Assembly: GCA_025175895.1 (NCBI GenBank)
Contig: CM046001.1
Location: 47,801,719-47,865,718 of the forward strand
Reading direction: 5' to 3'
DNA from: Wurfbainia villosa
Taxonomy: Eukaryota; Streptophyta; Magnoliopsida; Zingiberales; Zingiberaceae
Length of the DNA: 64,000 bases
Both the position numbers and the translations under genes were made by a program. Positions 33,273-44,191 of this stretch are shown here, piece after piece. The notes beneath the pieces were generated by a model. It searched no databases. It saw only the letters and a program-made list of their open reading frames with translations, and was not told the DNA's origin. Each line of letters opens with the position of its first letter. Position 1 is the first letter of the stretch.

Positions 33273-33321
33273 TAGTTATGAATGGCTTGTTGGACTCTCT
33301 CCAAGGTTGTTCATAACTATG
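33273..33321 (+). other. Extended hairpin 4 of Z leader
   Basis: TAGTTATGAA and TTCATAACTA form a 10-bp stem around the fourth TTGGACTCTCTCCAAG copy. In Z2 the arms read TAGCTAAGAA and TTCTTATCTA: one pair has changed on both sides (T-A to A-T), which is a compensatory change, and one is mismatched. Confidence 0.7.
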
Positions 33322-33484
33322 ATGGATATCAGCCCATTCGGAGATGGACCTACAATCTCCCGAAGTGATTTTGGGGTTTTTGAAATTCGAAAAATGAATG
33401 GGATTTATAAATGTATATTGATGCATTTTAAAATCATCTTTCTCATATATGCTCGTTTTGTATTTCTAAGTTAATATATTGATC

Positions 33485-34100
33485 ATGATGTGTTTGAATT
33501 TGCGTTCCATTTTGGATTCAAATAAATTGACTGGGCCGAACTTCTTGGACTAGCTTAGAAACTTGAGAATTGTTCTCAAGGTGGAAAAGCTTGCGTATGT
33601 CCTCGAAGCGCCTCTTCCCGCCCATCCTAGTGACAATGCAACTCTGGACCAATTGTTGGCCTATCAGAAACATGTGAGTGATTCTAAACAAATGAGTTGA
33701 ATCATGCTAGCCGCGATGGAACCCAAGCTACGAAAGTAGCATGAGCATATGGATGCTCATATCGTAGTTCTTCATCTTTATGAGTTGTTTGATAAGCAAG
33801 TGAGATTCGAAAGGTTCGAAGTCTCCAAGCTCCTCTTCACCTCTGAGATGCAAGAAGGTTCATCTGTGGTACTGCTCAACATGCTGAAGACTGTGGAGCC
33901 TTCTGAGAAGCATGAGCAATGGACGGTGTTGTTAGTTGATTCCTCGAAGAAAGGTTCTAAGAGGGAGTCAAAGGAACAACAGAAGGGGAAGAAGAAAAAG
34001 GCTAAAAAGGCAGAACCAGCTCAAAAGGGCACTTGCCATCATTATGGCAAGTAGGGCCATTTGCGAAGAAAGTGCAAGATTTATCTTGAGTCCGTGAAGA
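33485..34100 (+). pseudogene. gag: Z gag, broken and internally shortened
   Basis: The frame starts at ATG 33485 or 33488 and stays constant through TGA 33698-33700, TAG 33737-33739 and TAG 34052-34054. The N-terminal capsid part has NFLDWLRNLRIVLKVEKLAYVLE; later YELFDKQVRFERFEVSKLLF. EGSSV is followed at once by VLLNMLKTVEPSEKHE (about 33860), whereas in related copia Gags I would expect several tens of residues between these motifs. An in-frame internal deletion is therefore likely. A Lys-rich segment and a CCHC knuckle close it (CHHYGK-stop-GHLRRKC); the knuckle stop is TAG, most likely from TGG. Z2 has an intact frame in the equivalent first part. Confidence 0.88.
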
Positions 34101-34529
34101 AGGATAAGGCATCGGATGCCCCATCTTCTTCAGAAATCTTCTTTATTGATTGTCATTCTATTTCCTTAGACACTTGGGTATTGGATCGGTGTGGCTCACA
34201 TATATGTAATGACATACATGGGCTAAGGAATAGAAGACTATCGTCGAGGAAAGTCAAATTTACGTGTTGGGAATGGAGCAAAGGTTGCTGCACTCGCCAT
34301 CGGAACATATTTGTTGAAACTCCCTGCAGGACTTGTCTTAGAACTAGACAATTGCTTTTATATTCCTTCGTTGATAAAGAACATCATTTCTATTTCTTGT
34401 TTAAATAGAAATGGTTTCCATTTGACGTTTAGTAACAATTGTTGTTACATAATTTTGAATGGGGTTCTTTATGGGACTGGAACTTTAAGCAATGGTGTTT
34501 ATACGTTGGACGTATCCAGTGACATTTGA
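34101..34529 (+). pseudogene. pol: Z protease and start of GAG-pre-integrase region, frameshifted
   Basis: Protease motif WVLDRCGSHICND (about 34178), where copia proteases of this type have Asp-Thr-Gly; Arg stands in place of Thr and Cys in place of Gly, so the active site is damaged. Around 34240-34300 the frame is lost. From 34311 another frame goes on with KLPAGLVLELDNCFYIPSLIKN and YGTGTLSNGVYTLD up to TGA 34527-34529. Confidence 0.85.
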
Positions 34530-34583
34530 AATATCGAAGCGAGCAACAAGCGTGCTCGAAAGGATAATCAAATAGACTCCTAT

Positions 34584-35402
34584 ATGTGGCATTGTCGTCT
34601 TGGCCATATAAGCAAGAAACGCATGTCCGAATTACACCGATGTGGAATTCTGGAATCGTTTGAATTGGATTCATACGATACATGCGAATCATGCTTAAAA
34701 GGCAAGATGACTAAGTTACCTTTTACTGGAAAAGGTGAACGAGTGGGAGAGTTACTAGGTCTAATACATACTGATGTATGTGGACCTATGTCAACTCAAG
34801 CATTAGGAGGCTATAGTTACTTCATTACCTTCACCGATGATCACTCACGGTTTGGGTATGTGTTCTTGATGAAACACAAGTCTGAAGCATTTGAAAGGTT
34901 CAAAGAATTTAGAAATGAAGTAGAGAAACAACATGACAAGAGTATTAAAATACTTCGATCGGATCGAGGTGGTGAATACTTAAGTCAAGAGTTTCTTGAT
35001 TATCTAAGAGACAATGGTATATTGTCTTAATGGACTTCGCCATATACACCACAGCATAATGGTGTATCTGAGAGGCGTAACCGGACCTTGTTGGACATGG
35101 TCAGGTCAATGATGAATCATGCAACTCTTCCCAAGTCCTTTTGGGGCTATGCACTTCAGACAGCTGTTTACTTGTTAAACAGAATGCCAACCAGGGTAGT
35201 CTCAACTACTCCATATGAGATATGGAATAGTAAGAAACCTCATGTATCTTACTTGAAGATATGGGGTTGTCCTGCTTATGTGAAGCGGACTGTATCAGAC
35301 AAATTGGATGCTAAGTCTGATAAATGTCTATTTGTTGGATACCCTAAGGAAACAAGGGGTTACCAATTCTATCATCCTGTGGAACAAAAGGTGTTTGTTT
35401 GA
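34584..35402 (+). pseudogene. pol: Z integrase, two in-frame stops
   Basis: The HHCC zinc-binding region is MWHCRLGHIS...CESCLKGK (34584-34710). The catalytic core has all three acidic residues: HTDVCGPM (about 34768), RSDRGGEY (about 34955) and SERRNRT (about 35070). A TAA at 35028-35030 (most likely from CAA) and a TGA at 35400-35402 (most likely from CGA) are the only breaks, both explained by C to T change. The C-terminal part has LNRMPTRVV, WGCPAYV and KCLFVGYP. Apart from the stops the gene is well kept. Confidence 0.92.
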
Positions 35403-35411
35403 GGCATCTTT

Positions 35412-36360
35412 GTGTTTCTAGAGAAAGAGTTTCTCTTGCAAGAAAACAGTGGGAGTGTCGTCGAGCTTGAGGAGGCTCGAGAGACTCAAATAGACATTAA
35501 TGAGATACCTGGTGAAGCACAACAGCCGACAACTCATAGTGATGAGCAATCGGCTGGACCTATTGTAACACCACATCTTCGTAGATCTGGTAGAACACGC
35601 AATATTCCTGAGAGATATGGATTTCTTGTAAGTGAATCGAACGACGTGTTACTCATTGATGATGAAGAGCCTACCAGTTATAAAGAAGTGATGACAAGTT
35701 CAGAAAGGGATAAGTGGCTTGGTGCCATGAAGTCGGAAATGGATTCCATGTATGAAAACCAAGTTTGGAACTTGGTTGACCCACCTGAAGGGATAAAGCC
35801 TATAGGGTGCAAGTGGGTTTTCAAGAAGAAAACCGACATGGAGGGTAATGTGATTACCTATAAGGCTAGATTGGTGGCGAAAGGATATCGTCAAAAACAA
35901 GGTGTTGATTATGACGAAACCTATTCGCCTGTAGCTATGCTTAAATCCATTCGGATGCTCCTGGCCATAGCAGCTCATTATGATTATGAGATATGGCAGA
36001 TGGATGTGAAAACAGCTTTCCTTAATGGAAACCTGCTCGAGGACGTGTATATGATACAGTCTGAGGGTTTAACATCCGATGATAAAACCAAGGTATGCAA
36101 ATTGCGACGGTCCATTTATGGATTGAAGCAAGCATCCGAGAGTCTGGAATATCCGTTTTGATGAGACAATCAAAAGTTTGATTTCTCACAAAATCCGCGA
36201 ACCTTGTGTGTACAAGAAGGTTAGTGGGAGTGCAGTCGTATTCCTAGTATTGTATGTCGATGACATACTACTTATAGGAAACGATGTTTCAATCTTACAG
36301 TCAGTGAAGGTTTGGTTATCCAAGACATTCTCCATGAAAGACCTGGGAGAAGCAACCTAA
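35412..36360 (+). pseudogene. pol: Z reverse transcriptase (RVT_2), frameshifted
   Basis: A long frame runs to 36161: an acidic linker, then RT from about 35700 (DKWLGAMKSEMDSMYENQVW, GCKWVFKKKTDMEGN, LVAKGYRQKQGVDYDETYSP) and the first catalytic Asp in QMDVKTAFLNG (about 36000). At about 36135-36170 the frame shifts. The other frame holds LVLYVDDILLIGND with an intact YVDD (about 36250-36265), and ends with SKTFSMKDLGEAT and a TAA at 36358-36360. Confidence 0.92.
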
Positions 36361-37150
36361 ATCCTCGAGATTAAGATCTATAGAGATAGATCGAAACAGT
36401 TGCTTGGTCTTTCGCAGTCTACATATATAGACCGAGTGCTAAAGAGGTTTAGCATGTCGGAATCCAAGAAAGGTTTCCTACCCATCAGGCATGGGATACA
36501 CCTTTCGAAGTTTATGTGTCCGCGCACATAAGACGAGAGGATTTGCATGAGTAAGATTCCCTATGCATCCGCAATAGGATCTATCATGTATGCTATGTTA
36601 TGTACGAGGCCCGATGTATCGTATGCTCTGAGAGTCACGAGCAGATATCAGTCTGATCCAGGAATGGATTATTGGGTGGATGTTAAGATGATCCTTAAGT
36701 ACTTGAGAAGAACTAAGGATGTGTTCCTAATATATGGAGAAGGGTACATGGTGATACGTGGGTATACGGATGCCAGCTCCAGATAGACAAGGACGATTCC
36801 ATGTCTTAGTCTGGGTATGTATTCACCTAGAATGGAGGCGCAATAAGTTGGAAAGGTTCCAAGATTGACACTATAGCGGATTCTGCCACTAAGGCAGAAT
36901 ACGTTGCAGCTTTGGAAGCAGCAAAGGAAGCGGTTTGGATCAAGTAGTTCATCTATGAACTTGATGTAGTCTCATCAATGATCCAAACATGTGCTTCGCC
37001 GCTATCATCTTATCAGAGAGATCATCAGTAGGAACGAAATACAAATCGAGAAAATTCCCACTAAAAGGAACTTAGCGGATCCTTTGACTAAGGCATTACC
37101 TCAAAGTAAGTTTGAGGGTCATGTTAGTGCTTATGGTATTGGATACCGTA
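36361..37150 (+). pseudogene. pol: Z RT thumb and RNase H, broken
   Basis: The frame continues after the stop: KIYRDRSKQLLGLSQSTYIDRVLKRFSM, then KIPYASAIGSIMYAMLCTRPDVSYAL (36547 onward), and the RNase H start GYTDASS (about 36760). The frame breaks at 36784-36786. Fragments TAEYVAALEAAKEAVWIK (about 36895) and NLADPLTKALPQSKFEGH (about 37070) lie in other frames. Confidence 0.85.
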
Positions 37151-37167
37151 GCGATTGACATTAGGCC

Positions 37168-37178
37168 AAGTGGGAGTC
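37168..37178 (+). other. Z polypurine tract
   Basis: AAGTGGGAGTC directly before the 3' LTR start. Confidence 0.8.
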
Positions 37179-39385
37179 TGTTAGTAATATATGAGAGATG
37201 TCCTAAGGCAATCGCCTTATGTATGAACCATTTATATTATAAATGAAGATTCACTATTTGAGTATACATGTTTTATGTATTTGATTGGATCTTAAACTCA
37301 TTTACTGAATGTCCACGATACGATTCACAGCATGAGAGAATTTGTGATTGGATCACAACTAGTGAGTATCTCTACATGTGTAATTGTGATGTATCGGAAT
37401 TATTCCTAGTCGATGAATTGATGGATTTGGACACCATCAATTCTGTCGAGACTAGCACGAGGTATACTCCTTGGTGTATCCAAGCAGCTGATTCTCACTG
37501 GCTGGAGACATTGTGATGTCCGGAGTTAATCGTGGATGCTAGTTATGGTAACTAGTTCATTGGAGTGACCACCGGTAGTAAGACTTCATATGGTTCTCTG
37601 CATATATAGATATGTCAATGAAGTTCTTCTTGTGGCTTAAGTCGATGTTCCTTTGACTTGCGGTATTCAAGTCATCTTGATCATGGAGACTTATGCTTTG
37701 ACATCTTAAGCAAACATCTCTAAGAGATGTGGACCCGAGATGATTGGGTATAAGTCAGTGATCGAAGGTGTTTGAATAGCCTATAAAGGATTCACCACTC
37801 CTTGCGAGGAGATGTATACCCATGGCCTCTCGTCGGATTGTTACTAAAGTCTTTGGCCAAAGCATTACATGTTTAGAGTAAGGTACTCTTCGATACATGT
37901 GGAGTAACTAGAATCCGTAGGACGAGGAAATGACACTTGGGCTAGGTGTGACGTAGTCAGCCTAGTGGGGACTGACACAATAGACCATGTCCTGAACCAA
38001 GTGGGTATAAGATGAGTGAAGGGAATGGGGCACGATTAATTCGAGCTACTGAAGGGTTTCAGAAATAGTTCTGGATCAACCGTTGATCTTTTCAGTTAAT
38101 TGGGGATCATGATGTACTACTAGGTGCCACTCATGATCGTTCTATAATTAATGGTTAATTATAGACGGCCAACATAAACCGAGAACCTATTTGGTCACAC
38201 GCATAACGAGTGTAATCCAAAGGATTTAAAACGAGCTTGAGAATGGGATTCTCAGACCGAGAGAAACTATGTTTGGTTGGACCAAACATAAAGCGAGCAT
38301 GAAATCGTTTCAGTCGCAATGGAAGCGTGGATGGGCCGCGTCTTATGAAGACGTAATGGATGAACCAAAATGGTTTGGTTCTAATCCAATGGATGAGAAT
38401 AAACCAAAGGGTTTGGTTTATTTTAAACGAATGAACCAAAAGTTGGTTCGGTTCGTTTTAACTTAAAATAAACCATCATGGTTTGGTTTATTTTAACTTA
38501 TCTTAATGGAGCGGGTTAACGGGCTTTATGGATATGATCCATTAACCATTAAGAGAATTAGTTCTCTATAAAATAGGGCTTAAACCCTAATCCAAGCACC
38601 CTAATCAAGTTTTGGCCGCCCAACCCTAGCCTCCTTTTGTTGTTGCCGCCCAACATGGTGTTGCCGCCAACTTCATGGAGCTGCTGCCACCTCCTTGCCG
38701 CCGGCATCCAAGCTTCAGCCGGCGATGCTCTGGCGACCCTCCGGTGATCTCTTGTGGGTTCGGTGATAAGGTGAGCTCCACATCTCCTTTGGCCGGCCTC
38801 TATTCCTCCACCAAAAGCTGTCCAGTTTTTCTGGACAGCTTGTTTCTTTGTTGTCGGAGCGTCGTTTGGACGACGGTTAGTGCTCGACAGCGGCTAACTT
38901 ACGGGATTTGATCTCCGGTAATCCTCTGAGTGGAGGACAAAGATTCGTCAAGCGGTTGTGAATACCTCTCCGGAGAATCGAGTTTTGAGGACTCGGTTTT
39001 GGATCCGAATTTGGATTCGGATTGTGATCATCTCTCGATCACGTCGTCTTCAACACGAGGCTAGTAACCCGTACGAAGACGAAGCTCGTGGCTTAGCGAA
39101 GTCATCCCGAGGAGCTCGGCGTGGATACGGATAGAGACGATTCTTACGAGGATCGTTCCGATTGATGTCGTTCCCGCTATACGTCATACGAAAGGTATAA
39201 CGTAGATAAATTTCCTTTTATTGCAAATTTTAATTTACGGTTATGTCTACACTTGTTGTAATATGCATGCGTGTGTTGTGTGTGTTGTAATAAATATAGA
39301 TTTATTATTTTTAATTGCTTCCGCTGTGTTCATGTTTACGAAACATGATCGAACACACACACGCCGCGGTGTCGGAAACCCAACA
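37179..39385 (+). repeat. Z 3' LTR
   Basis: 2207 bp, TGTTAGTAATATATGAG to GGAAACCCAACA. Partner of 30007-32190; differs by small gaps and by one diverged block (38247-38355 against 31075-31195). Confidence 0.95.
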
Positions 39386-39480
39386 AATTGTAGACAAGCA
39401 CACAAGAACGATCAAATTCTACCATCGTCTATGATAGAGGGCTATTCACCCTCCTCTAGCCGGCCACTATCGACGCTACA
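39386..39480 (+). repeat. Y 5' LTR, piece 2
   Basis: The last 95 bases of the Y LTR after the Z insertion (with the duplicated AATTG), ending ...ATCGACGCTACA. It matches 44097-44191 in the Y 3' LTR. Confidence 0.93.
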
Positions 39481-39482
39481 AG

Positions 39483-39495
39483 TGGTATCAGAGCC
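39483..39495 (+). other. Y primer-binding site
   Basis: TGGTATCAGAGCC, iMet type. Confidence 0.92.
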
Positions 39496-39538
39496 AAGGC
39501 GCTTGTCAAGGACTAACCGCCGACACAAGCACTACAAA

Positions 39539-41116
39539 ATGGTCGGCAACATCCATACACCGAAATATGATGGAAACTTTTCTTGGTGGAAGAAAAGGAT
39601 GGAGGTATATTTCGAAACCATATTCGATTTCATGTTAATTATAGAAAATGGTTTTGAAATGCCTAGAAATAGAGAAAACAAGCCCATTGAGAAGTCAAGG
39701 TGGACCTAAGACCAAATCAAGGACTTCAAGATAAATCTCGAGATAATAAAATTACTTAGTGGTTTGTTACCTAATCATATTTGGTCTAGATTAGGATTTT
39801 TTAGGGATGCAAAGGAATTATGGGATAAGGTAATGAAATTCCAAGAAAATTCCCAACCGGAACAAGTAGAGGAAGATGTCGTGGAAGAAAGCCCATCCAC
39901 ATTTGACGATGTAGATGATTTGGTGGAGACCCCCACTTCTAGCATTAAGGGGGAGGAGAGGCAATCTTCCATCCCGGAGCAAGCTCAACAAGAAACATCC
40001 ACATCTGGGAGAAATGAAGAGCAAGAAGAGAACTCCTTAGGTAACTCAAGTGTTGTGATTTTAAATAAAGATCATATAATATGCTTTGAGTGTAGGGAGA
40101 AAGGGCATTACAAGAGTAAATGCCCAAAATTGGCTAAGAAAAAGGCATCGACACCAAAAGTCAACCAAAAGTCAAAGGATGCCGGAGTCCCCACAACTAG
40201 AAGCAAAGAGCACATTGTGTGCTTTAAATGCAATCAAAGGGGACATTACCAAAGCCAATGTCCTAGGGGGAGGAAGAAAGGGCAAGAAGGTGTATCTCAT
40301 GTAGGGGGAGCTTCCCAAGCTAACCCTAAGGTAAATTTAATTAATGCACCTTCAATTCCTAAAGTTAATAAGCATGGTAAGAATTATTTTAGCTCTCTTG
40401 CAATTATTAATGAAAAGCATGCTAGTAGGAAAAAATATGTTTGTCTAGGTGCTAAGCATGTTCATATATCTAAGGACAAACCTAGGACCAATAACACTAG
40501 AACTATCTTGCCTAGGGAATCAATTAGGAGAGTTGAAGAAAATTTCGGTATTACTCCCAAAAAATCTAGGCACATACCAAAGAAGAAAAGGTCTTCCCAA
40601 AAACCTAATGAACAATCAAAAATGGGAAAATTAGAATTAGAAAATCAAGTCTTGTGGTCAAGACTTGAGAGAATGGAAAAGACCCTTAAGATTATAGAAA
40701 ATTCTTTTCAATGGTCAAATGCCCAAAAGTCAAGACCTAGGGTTCAAAAATGGTCTAAGGGCAAGGAAGGTTTGGGTCACAAACCTAAGCCCAAGAAGAC
40801 TTATCATAATGTTTCATTTAATTATGGAACAATTTCTAGGTCTAGAAAAACCAAGGCTAATAGGGAAGCTATCCCTAAGACTAGCCATGGTGTTTGCTTA
40901 GTGGCTAAGGAATTAAGAAAAAACAAGAAAGCCACTAAGAAGGTCAAAGGGGGAGTTCCTAGGTTTGACTTAGGAAAGACCCAAAAGACTATGGCTTCAA
41001 AGCCTAAAAGGGTCATTAGGAAGGTATCTAGGGAAGTTATCCCTAGTGAATACCTTGTTAAACCAAGGAGCTCCAATAGGTATTGAGTTCCTAGGAGCGT
41101 GATCGATTCACACTAA
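39539..41116 (+). pseudogene. gag: Y gag, long form with two CCHC knuckles, two stops
   Basis: The frame starts at ATG 39539 (MVGNIHTPKYDGNFSWWKKR) and is constant over 525 codons to TAA 41114-41116, with only two internal stops: TAA 39707-39709 and TGA 41084-41086 (in the C-terminal YWVP motif, most likely from TGG). Domains: UBN2-type capsid (to about 39860), an acidic Glu/Ser/Thr linker, CCHC knuckles CFECREKGHYKSKCP (about 40082) and CFKCNQRGHYQSQCP (about 40220), a basic region, a coiled-coil-like KLELENQVLWSRLERMEKTL (about 40630), more basic repeats, and the terminal VPRSVIDSH. The 440-codon open stretch 39764-41086 is the best-kept TR-GAG gag here. It would make the particle but no enzymes. 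Confidence 0.9.
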
Positions 41117-42707
41117 ATGGGTTAGGCTGTGTCAACCCTAAGTGGATGGGTAGTTAACCTAGCCATGATGAGTTGACACATTAGGATATGTCAATATGAT
41201 TTGAGAAGGTGAAAAATAATTAAATTGGCACAAATAGGTCTTAGAGGTATGGGTGTGCCATTTTGGGTTTATGGCACACTAGGGGGATAAATGGCATTAA
41301 GGTAAAAATGGACTTAATTCCTAGAAATGACAATTTGGATGTAACACTTAGGTATTTTATACCTTAGTATATTTTACTTGCCATGATTTATTTGCCTTGC
41401 CATGTCATGACATCATTTTCATTTTTATCTCTAAAAATGTCATGATCATGTTTAAACTTTTTTTTATATGTCATGTATGCTAACATTTCATTCACATGCC
41501 ATGACATCATGATTTTGGCATATGCTTTCATTTATATCATATCTATGCCATAATCATCATTATGCATAAAATAAAATGGAATTAAGGACAATGACATGAT
41601 TTGAAGTCCCATGCATAAGGGAATCAAATAGAGTTACCTTAGAATATGCATGAGACCATTAAAGAACAAAAAACCCACATCTCACTAGAATATGTGACTT
41701 GAATGTGTTTTCCACATTTAGATACAAGTGAGATGTTTAAGAAAAAAAGAATTAAAGGTTTTGAAAATATTTTGAAAACTTTTTGAAAAAACCTTAGTGA
41801 AGTCTATCTTTTGATAGCAATCACCATTGAATGGGATGATACAAAGAGGGCTCAATATTGAAGCTTTTCTTAACTTTTGGACTTTGTATCAATCTCGCTA
41901 TTTTGTGGGTAAAATAATTTTCTAATATTTTTCACCCATAATGATTGTGATAAGTAATATGCATACCAAATTTCAAGAATTTTCAACATATGTATATTTA
42001 CTTACGAATTTCATAAATTTATTTCTGAAATTCAACAAATCAAGAATCAGTTATCGCTGATCGCATGGAGACCCGACATGACAAGTCCAAATGACCGTAG
42101 CCGAGAGAGTCGACCGCACAGTCGATTCGGGAAAACCTTGGTGGTTAGGCCCATGTTCAGCTGTGTTTTGGTTCCCTAACCACTCCTAATCCTAGGACAT
42201 GCTTGGGAGAGCATTAGAAAGGGTGGAAATCCATTGGACATGGATTAGAAGAAGTGTTTAGGGAGAGTATCAATTTTAAGGTGGATAAGAGTTCATTGTT
42301 GAACTTTGCCTTAATTTTGATTTGGTTAATGTTCGTATTGGCTTAGGGACTCTCCAAGGACATTGTTAGTGCAATGGGCAAGGGAGAACAAGCCTCTAGG
42401 GGGAGGTATCCATCATGGAAAGATGGATGTGTATTTCCTCATTGGAGGAAAATTGGGTTTCCTCTCTTAAGTGATATGGGATCACTAAAAAGTTTGTAGG
42501 CATGTGTTTCCTCCAAGGGAGAGATTGTAAGATCTCATTGAGATATGATACATTCATACCCTTGGGGAGGACCTTTTTGATGTAATGTCAAAAAGGGGGA
42601 GAAGTTACCAAGTTACCAATTAGGGTTCGTTGGAATTCTCATTGGGATGTGAGAATTGCCAATATAGGAGAATTGGTAGACTTGAGATGGTAGTTTTGTC
42701 AATCATC
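41117..42707 (+). other. Y non-coding 3' region
   Basis: 1.6 kb, no supported frame. It shares blocks with the same regions of A and C: GGCACACTAGGGGGA (about 41274), the GCCATGACATCAT palindrome-rich stretch (41395-41530), the hairpin CTATCTTTTGATAG (41804-41817), and the run of GGGGGAG motifs before the purine tract. Confidence 0.8.
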
Positions 42708-42721
42708 AAAAAGGGGGAGAT
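42708..42721 (+). other. Y polypurine tract
   Basis: AAAAAGGGGGAGAT abuts the 3' LTR. Confidence 0.92.
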
Positions 42722-44191
42722 TGTTGGTGCAATCGGCCTAGGTTGACTAGAGTTTGACTCGAGCAGTATTTTGATGATAGACAAAACGTATGACATGAGA
42801 TTGTCATAGGAAAGTCCAACATGGAGTTGGCATGGAAAATCCAAGAATGGGGCTTGGGTGAGAAAGTCCAACATGGAGTTGGCATGGAAAATCCAAGCAT
42901 GGAGCTTGGTGTTGAAAAGTCCAAAGCATTGCGAAGCCGTGCGCTTGGTGCTTGGTGAGAAATGCATTGCGAAGCCGTGAGCTTGATGCATGTGGGAAGT
43001 CTTGAGGACTTGTTAAGTTCACTAGGCTCGGGGTCCTTGAGTCGGTGAAGGATGGCATTGCGAAGTCGTGCACTTGGTGCATCCGAGGGACCACCGGACG
43101 GGGAGTGAATGGAGTGAGCCCAAAGGGAAGCATACTTCGAGAGCATGAGACGTGAAGGATGGCGTTGCAAAGCCGTGCGCTTGACGCATCCGAGGGACGT
43201 AGGCCAAGGTAAGAGAGCTTCGGTGGGGAACTCGATAAGGGATGAGGTGGACTTGGACAAGTGGCTAAGATTGAGTGTCGGATGCTCAAAAAGCTTGATG
43301 TTTGAGGTCTTACCCTACATCAGTCGACTGACATAGGTGCCAGTCGACTGCTCTAAGTCAACTAGGGTTCGACTGGTGTTTGATTGAACAGGGTTTGGCT
43401 GATCAGTCGACTGTCAAGGAAGGGCAGTAGACTGTTGACACCATCAGTCGACTGATAAGGGATATCAGTCGACTGATCGGGGTGTTTTCAGCCATATAAT
43501 GGTTTCCAGTCGAGTGCTCACGCCATCACTCGACTGATGGTGTTACCAGTCGACTGATGGGTATCATCAGTCGACTGATGTGTGATCCGTTGGAACTTGA
43601 CCAACGTGGATCTGGCCGTTGTGAGACAATGACTATAGGACCAGTCTACTGATGGTCACGATCAGTCGACTAATGAGCACGAAATCAGCTTGATGCATGT
43701 TATTAATGGAGCTCAAGAGGGAGGATTTTTCCAAGACTTTTATGAAGCTATTGGAGGGGAATTGCTGTTGCATTCCAGACCTTCAAGAGTCATCTAAAGC
43801 AAGCAACAAGCAAAGGGTTCAAAGCAAGCGTTGTAAAGTGTTCTTTGCATGTATTTCATATTTGTCTTTGTATTGCTTGTATTTCATATTACATAGGTTA
43901 ATTGCTTGTGAGAGGTTTCTCCACCTCCGATGTGTTGTCGAGGAGTGTTAGTTAGTGTCGTGTGCATAACTAGAGCTCAGTGAGCTCGCCCATGGAGTAG
44001 GAACCATTCGGTTCTGAACCACGTATATCTTGTATTTTATTGTGTGATTGTATTATTATTATTATTTCTATTATTTCTGCTGCGTATATTAACAACAATT
44101 GTAGACAAGCACACAAGAACGATCGAATTCCACCATAGTCTACGATAGAGGGCTATTCACCCCCCTCTAGCCAGCCACCATCGACCCTACA
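42722..44191 (+). repeat. Y 3' LTR
   Basis: 1470 bp, TGTTGGTGCAATCGGCC to TCGACCCTACA. Direct repeats with the GCATTGCGAAGCCGTGCGCT core lie at about 42925-43190, and the CAGTCGACTG array (about ten copies, some mutated) at 43320-43675. The longest frames through it (for example 43260 to 42706 on the minus strand) are translations of the repeats. Confidence 0.94.
43320..43675. repeat. CAGTCGACTG palindrome array, Y 3' LTR
   Basis: Copies at about 43321, 43341, 43404, 43445, 43467, 43541, 43567 and variants, followed by the position of the TATA box near 43703. Confidence 0.9.

Larger units (their letters stand above)
32206..33484 (+). other. Z structured 5' leader between PBS and gag
   Basis: 1.28 kb without a long frame, and full of repeats. 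It has a TTTATGGAAAT-containing repeat (32285-32380) and two copies of a roughly 105-bp block (32388-32493 and 32543-32655). Each copy bears a 10-bp hairpin (GATTTGATTT / AAATCAAATC at 32444-32466, and a near copy at 32601-32623). An ATGCCATG-rich part (32670-32790) follows. Then come four copies of TTGGACTCTCTCCAAG (32895, 32998, 33097, 33290). All parts are also in Z2. A role in RNA packaging or translation is an inference. Confidence 0.8.
30007..39385 (+). mobile_element. Ty1/copia element Z, full-length with broken genes
   Basis: 5' LTR 30007-32190, PBS 32192-32204, long leader, gag 33485 onward, protease, integrase, RT and RNase H, purine tract 37168-37178 and 3' LTR 37179-39385. The perfect target duplication is AATTG. 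Domain order (integrase before RT) is Ty1/copia. LTRs are close in sequence apart from small gaps and one 100-bp block, so this is the youngest insertion in the Z2-Y-Z nest. Gag-pol carries stops and frameshifts but the RT and integrase active-site residues remain. Confidence 0.95.
28770..44191 (+). mobile_element. TR-GAG-like element Y, with Z nested in its 5' LTR
   Basis: 5' LTR 28770-30006 plus 39391-39480, PBS 39483-39495, gag 39539-41116, non-coding 3' region, purine tract 42708-42721 and 3' LTR 42722-44191. The target duplication GTATA lies at 28765-28769 and 44192-44196. Without Z it is about 6.0 kb. It lacks protease, integrase and RT, as do A and C. The gag is close to that of A, but the frame is better kept. 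Confidence 0.93.

Noticed and set aside
42706..43260. 184-residue frame on the minus strand as a gene
   Set aside because: It is the translation of the 26-nt repeats of the Y LTR (recurrent SQC, QAHGFAM words). The same frames arise in the A LTRs and no family is recognisable.
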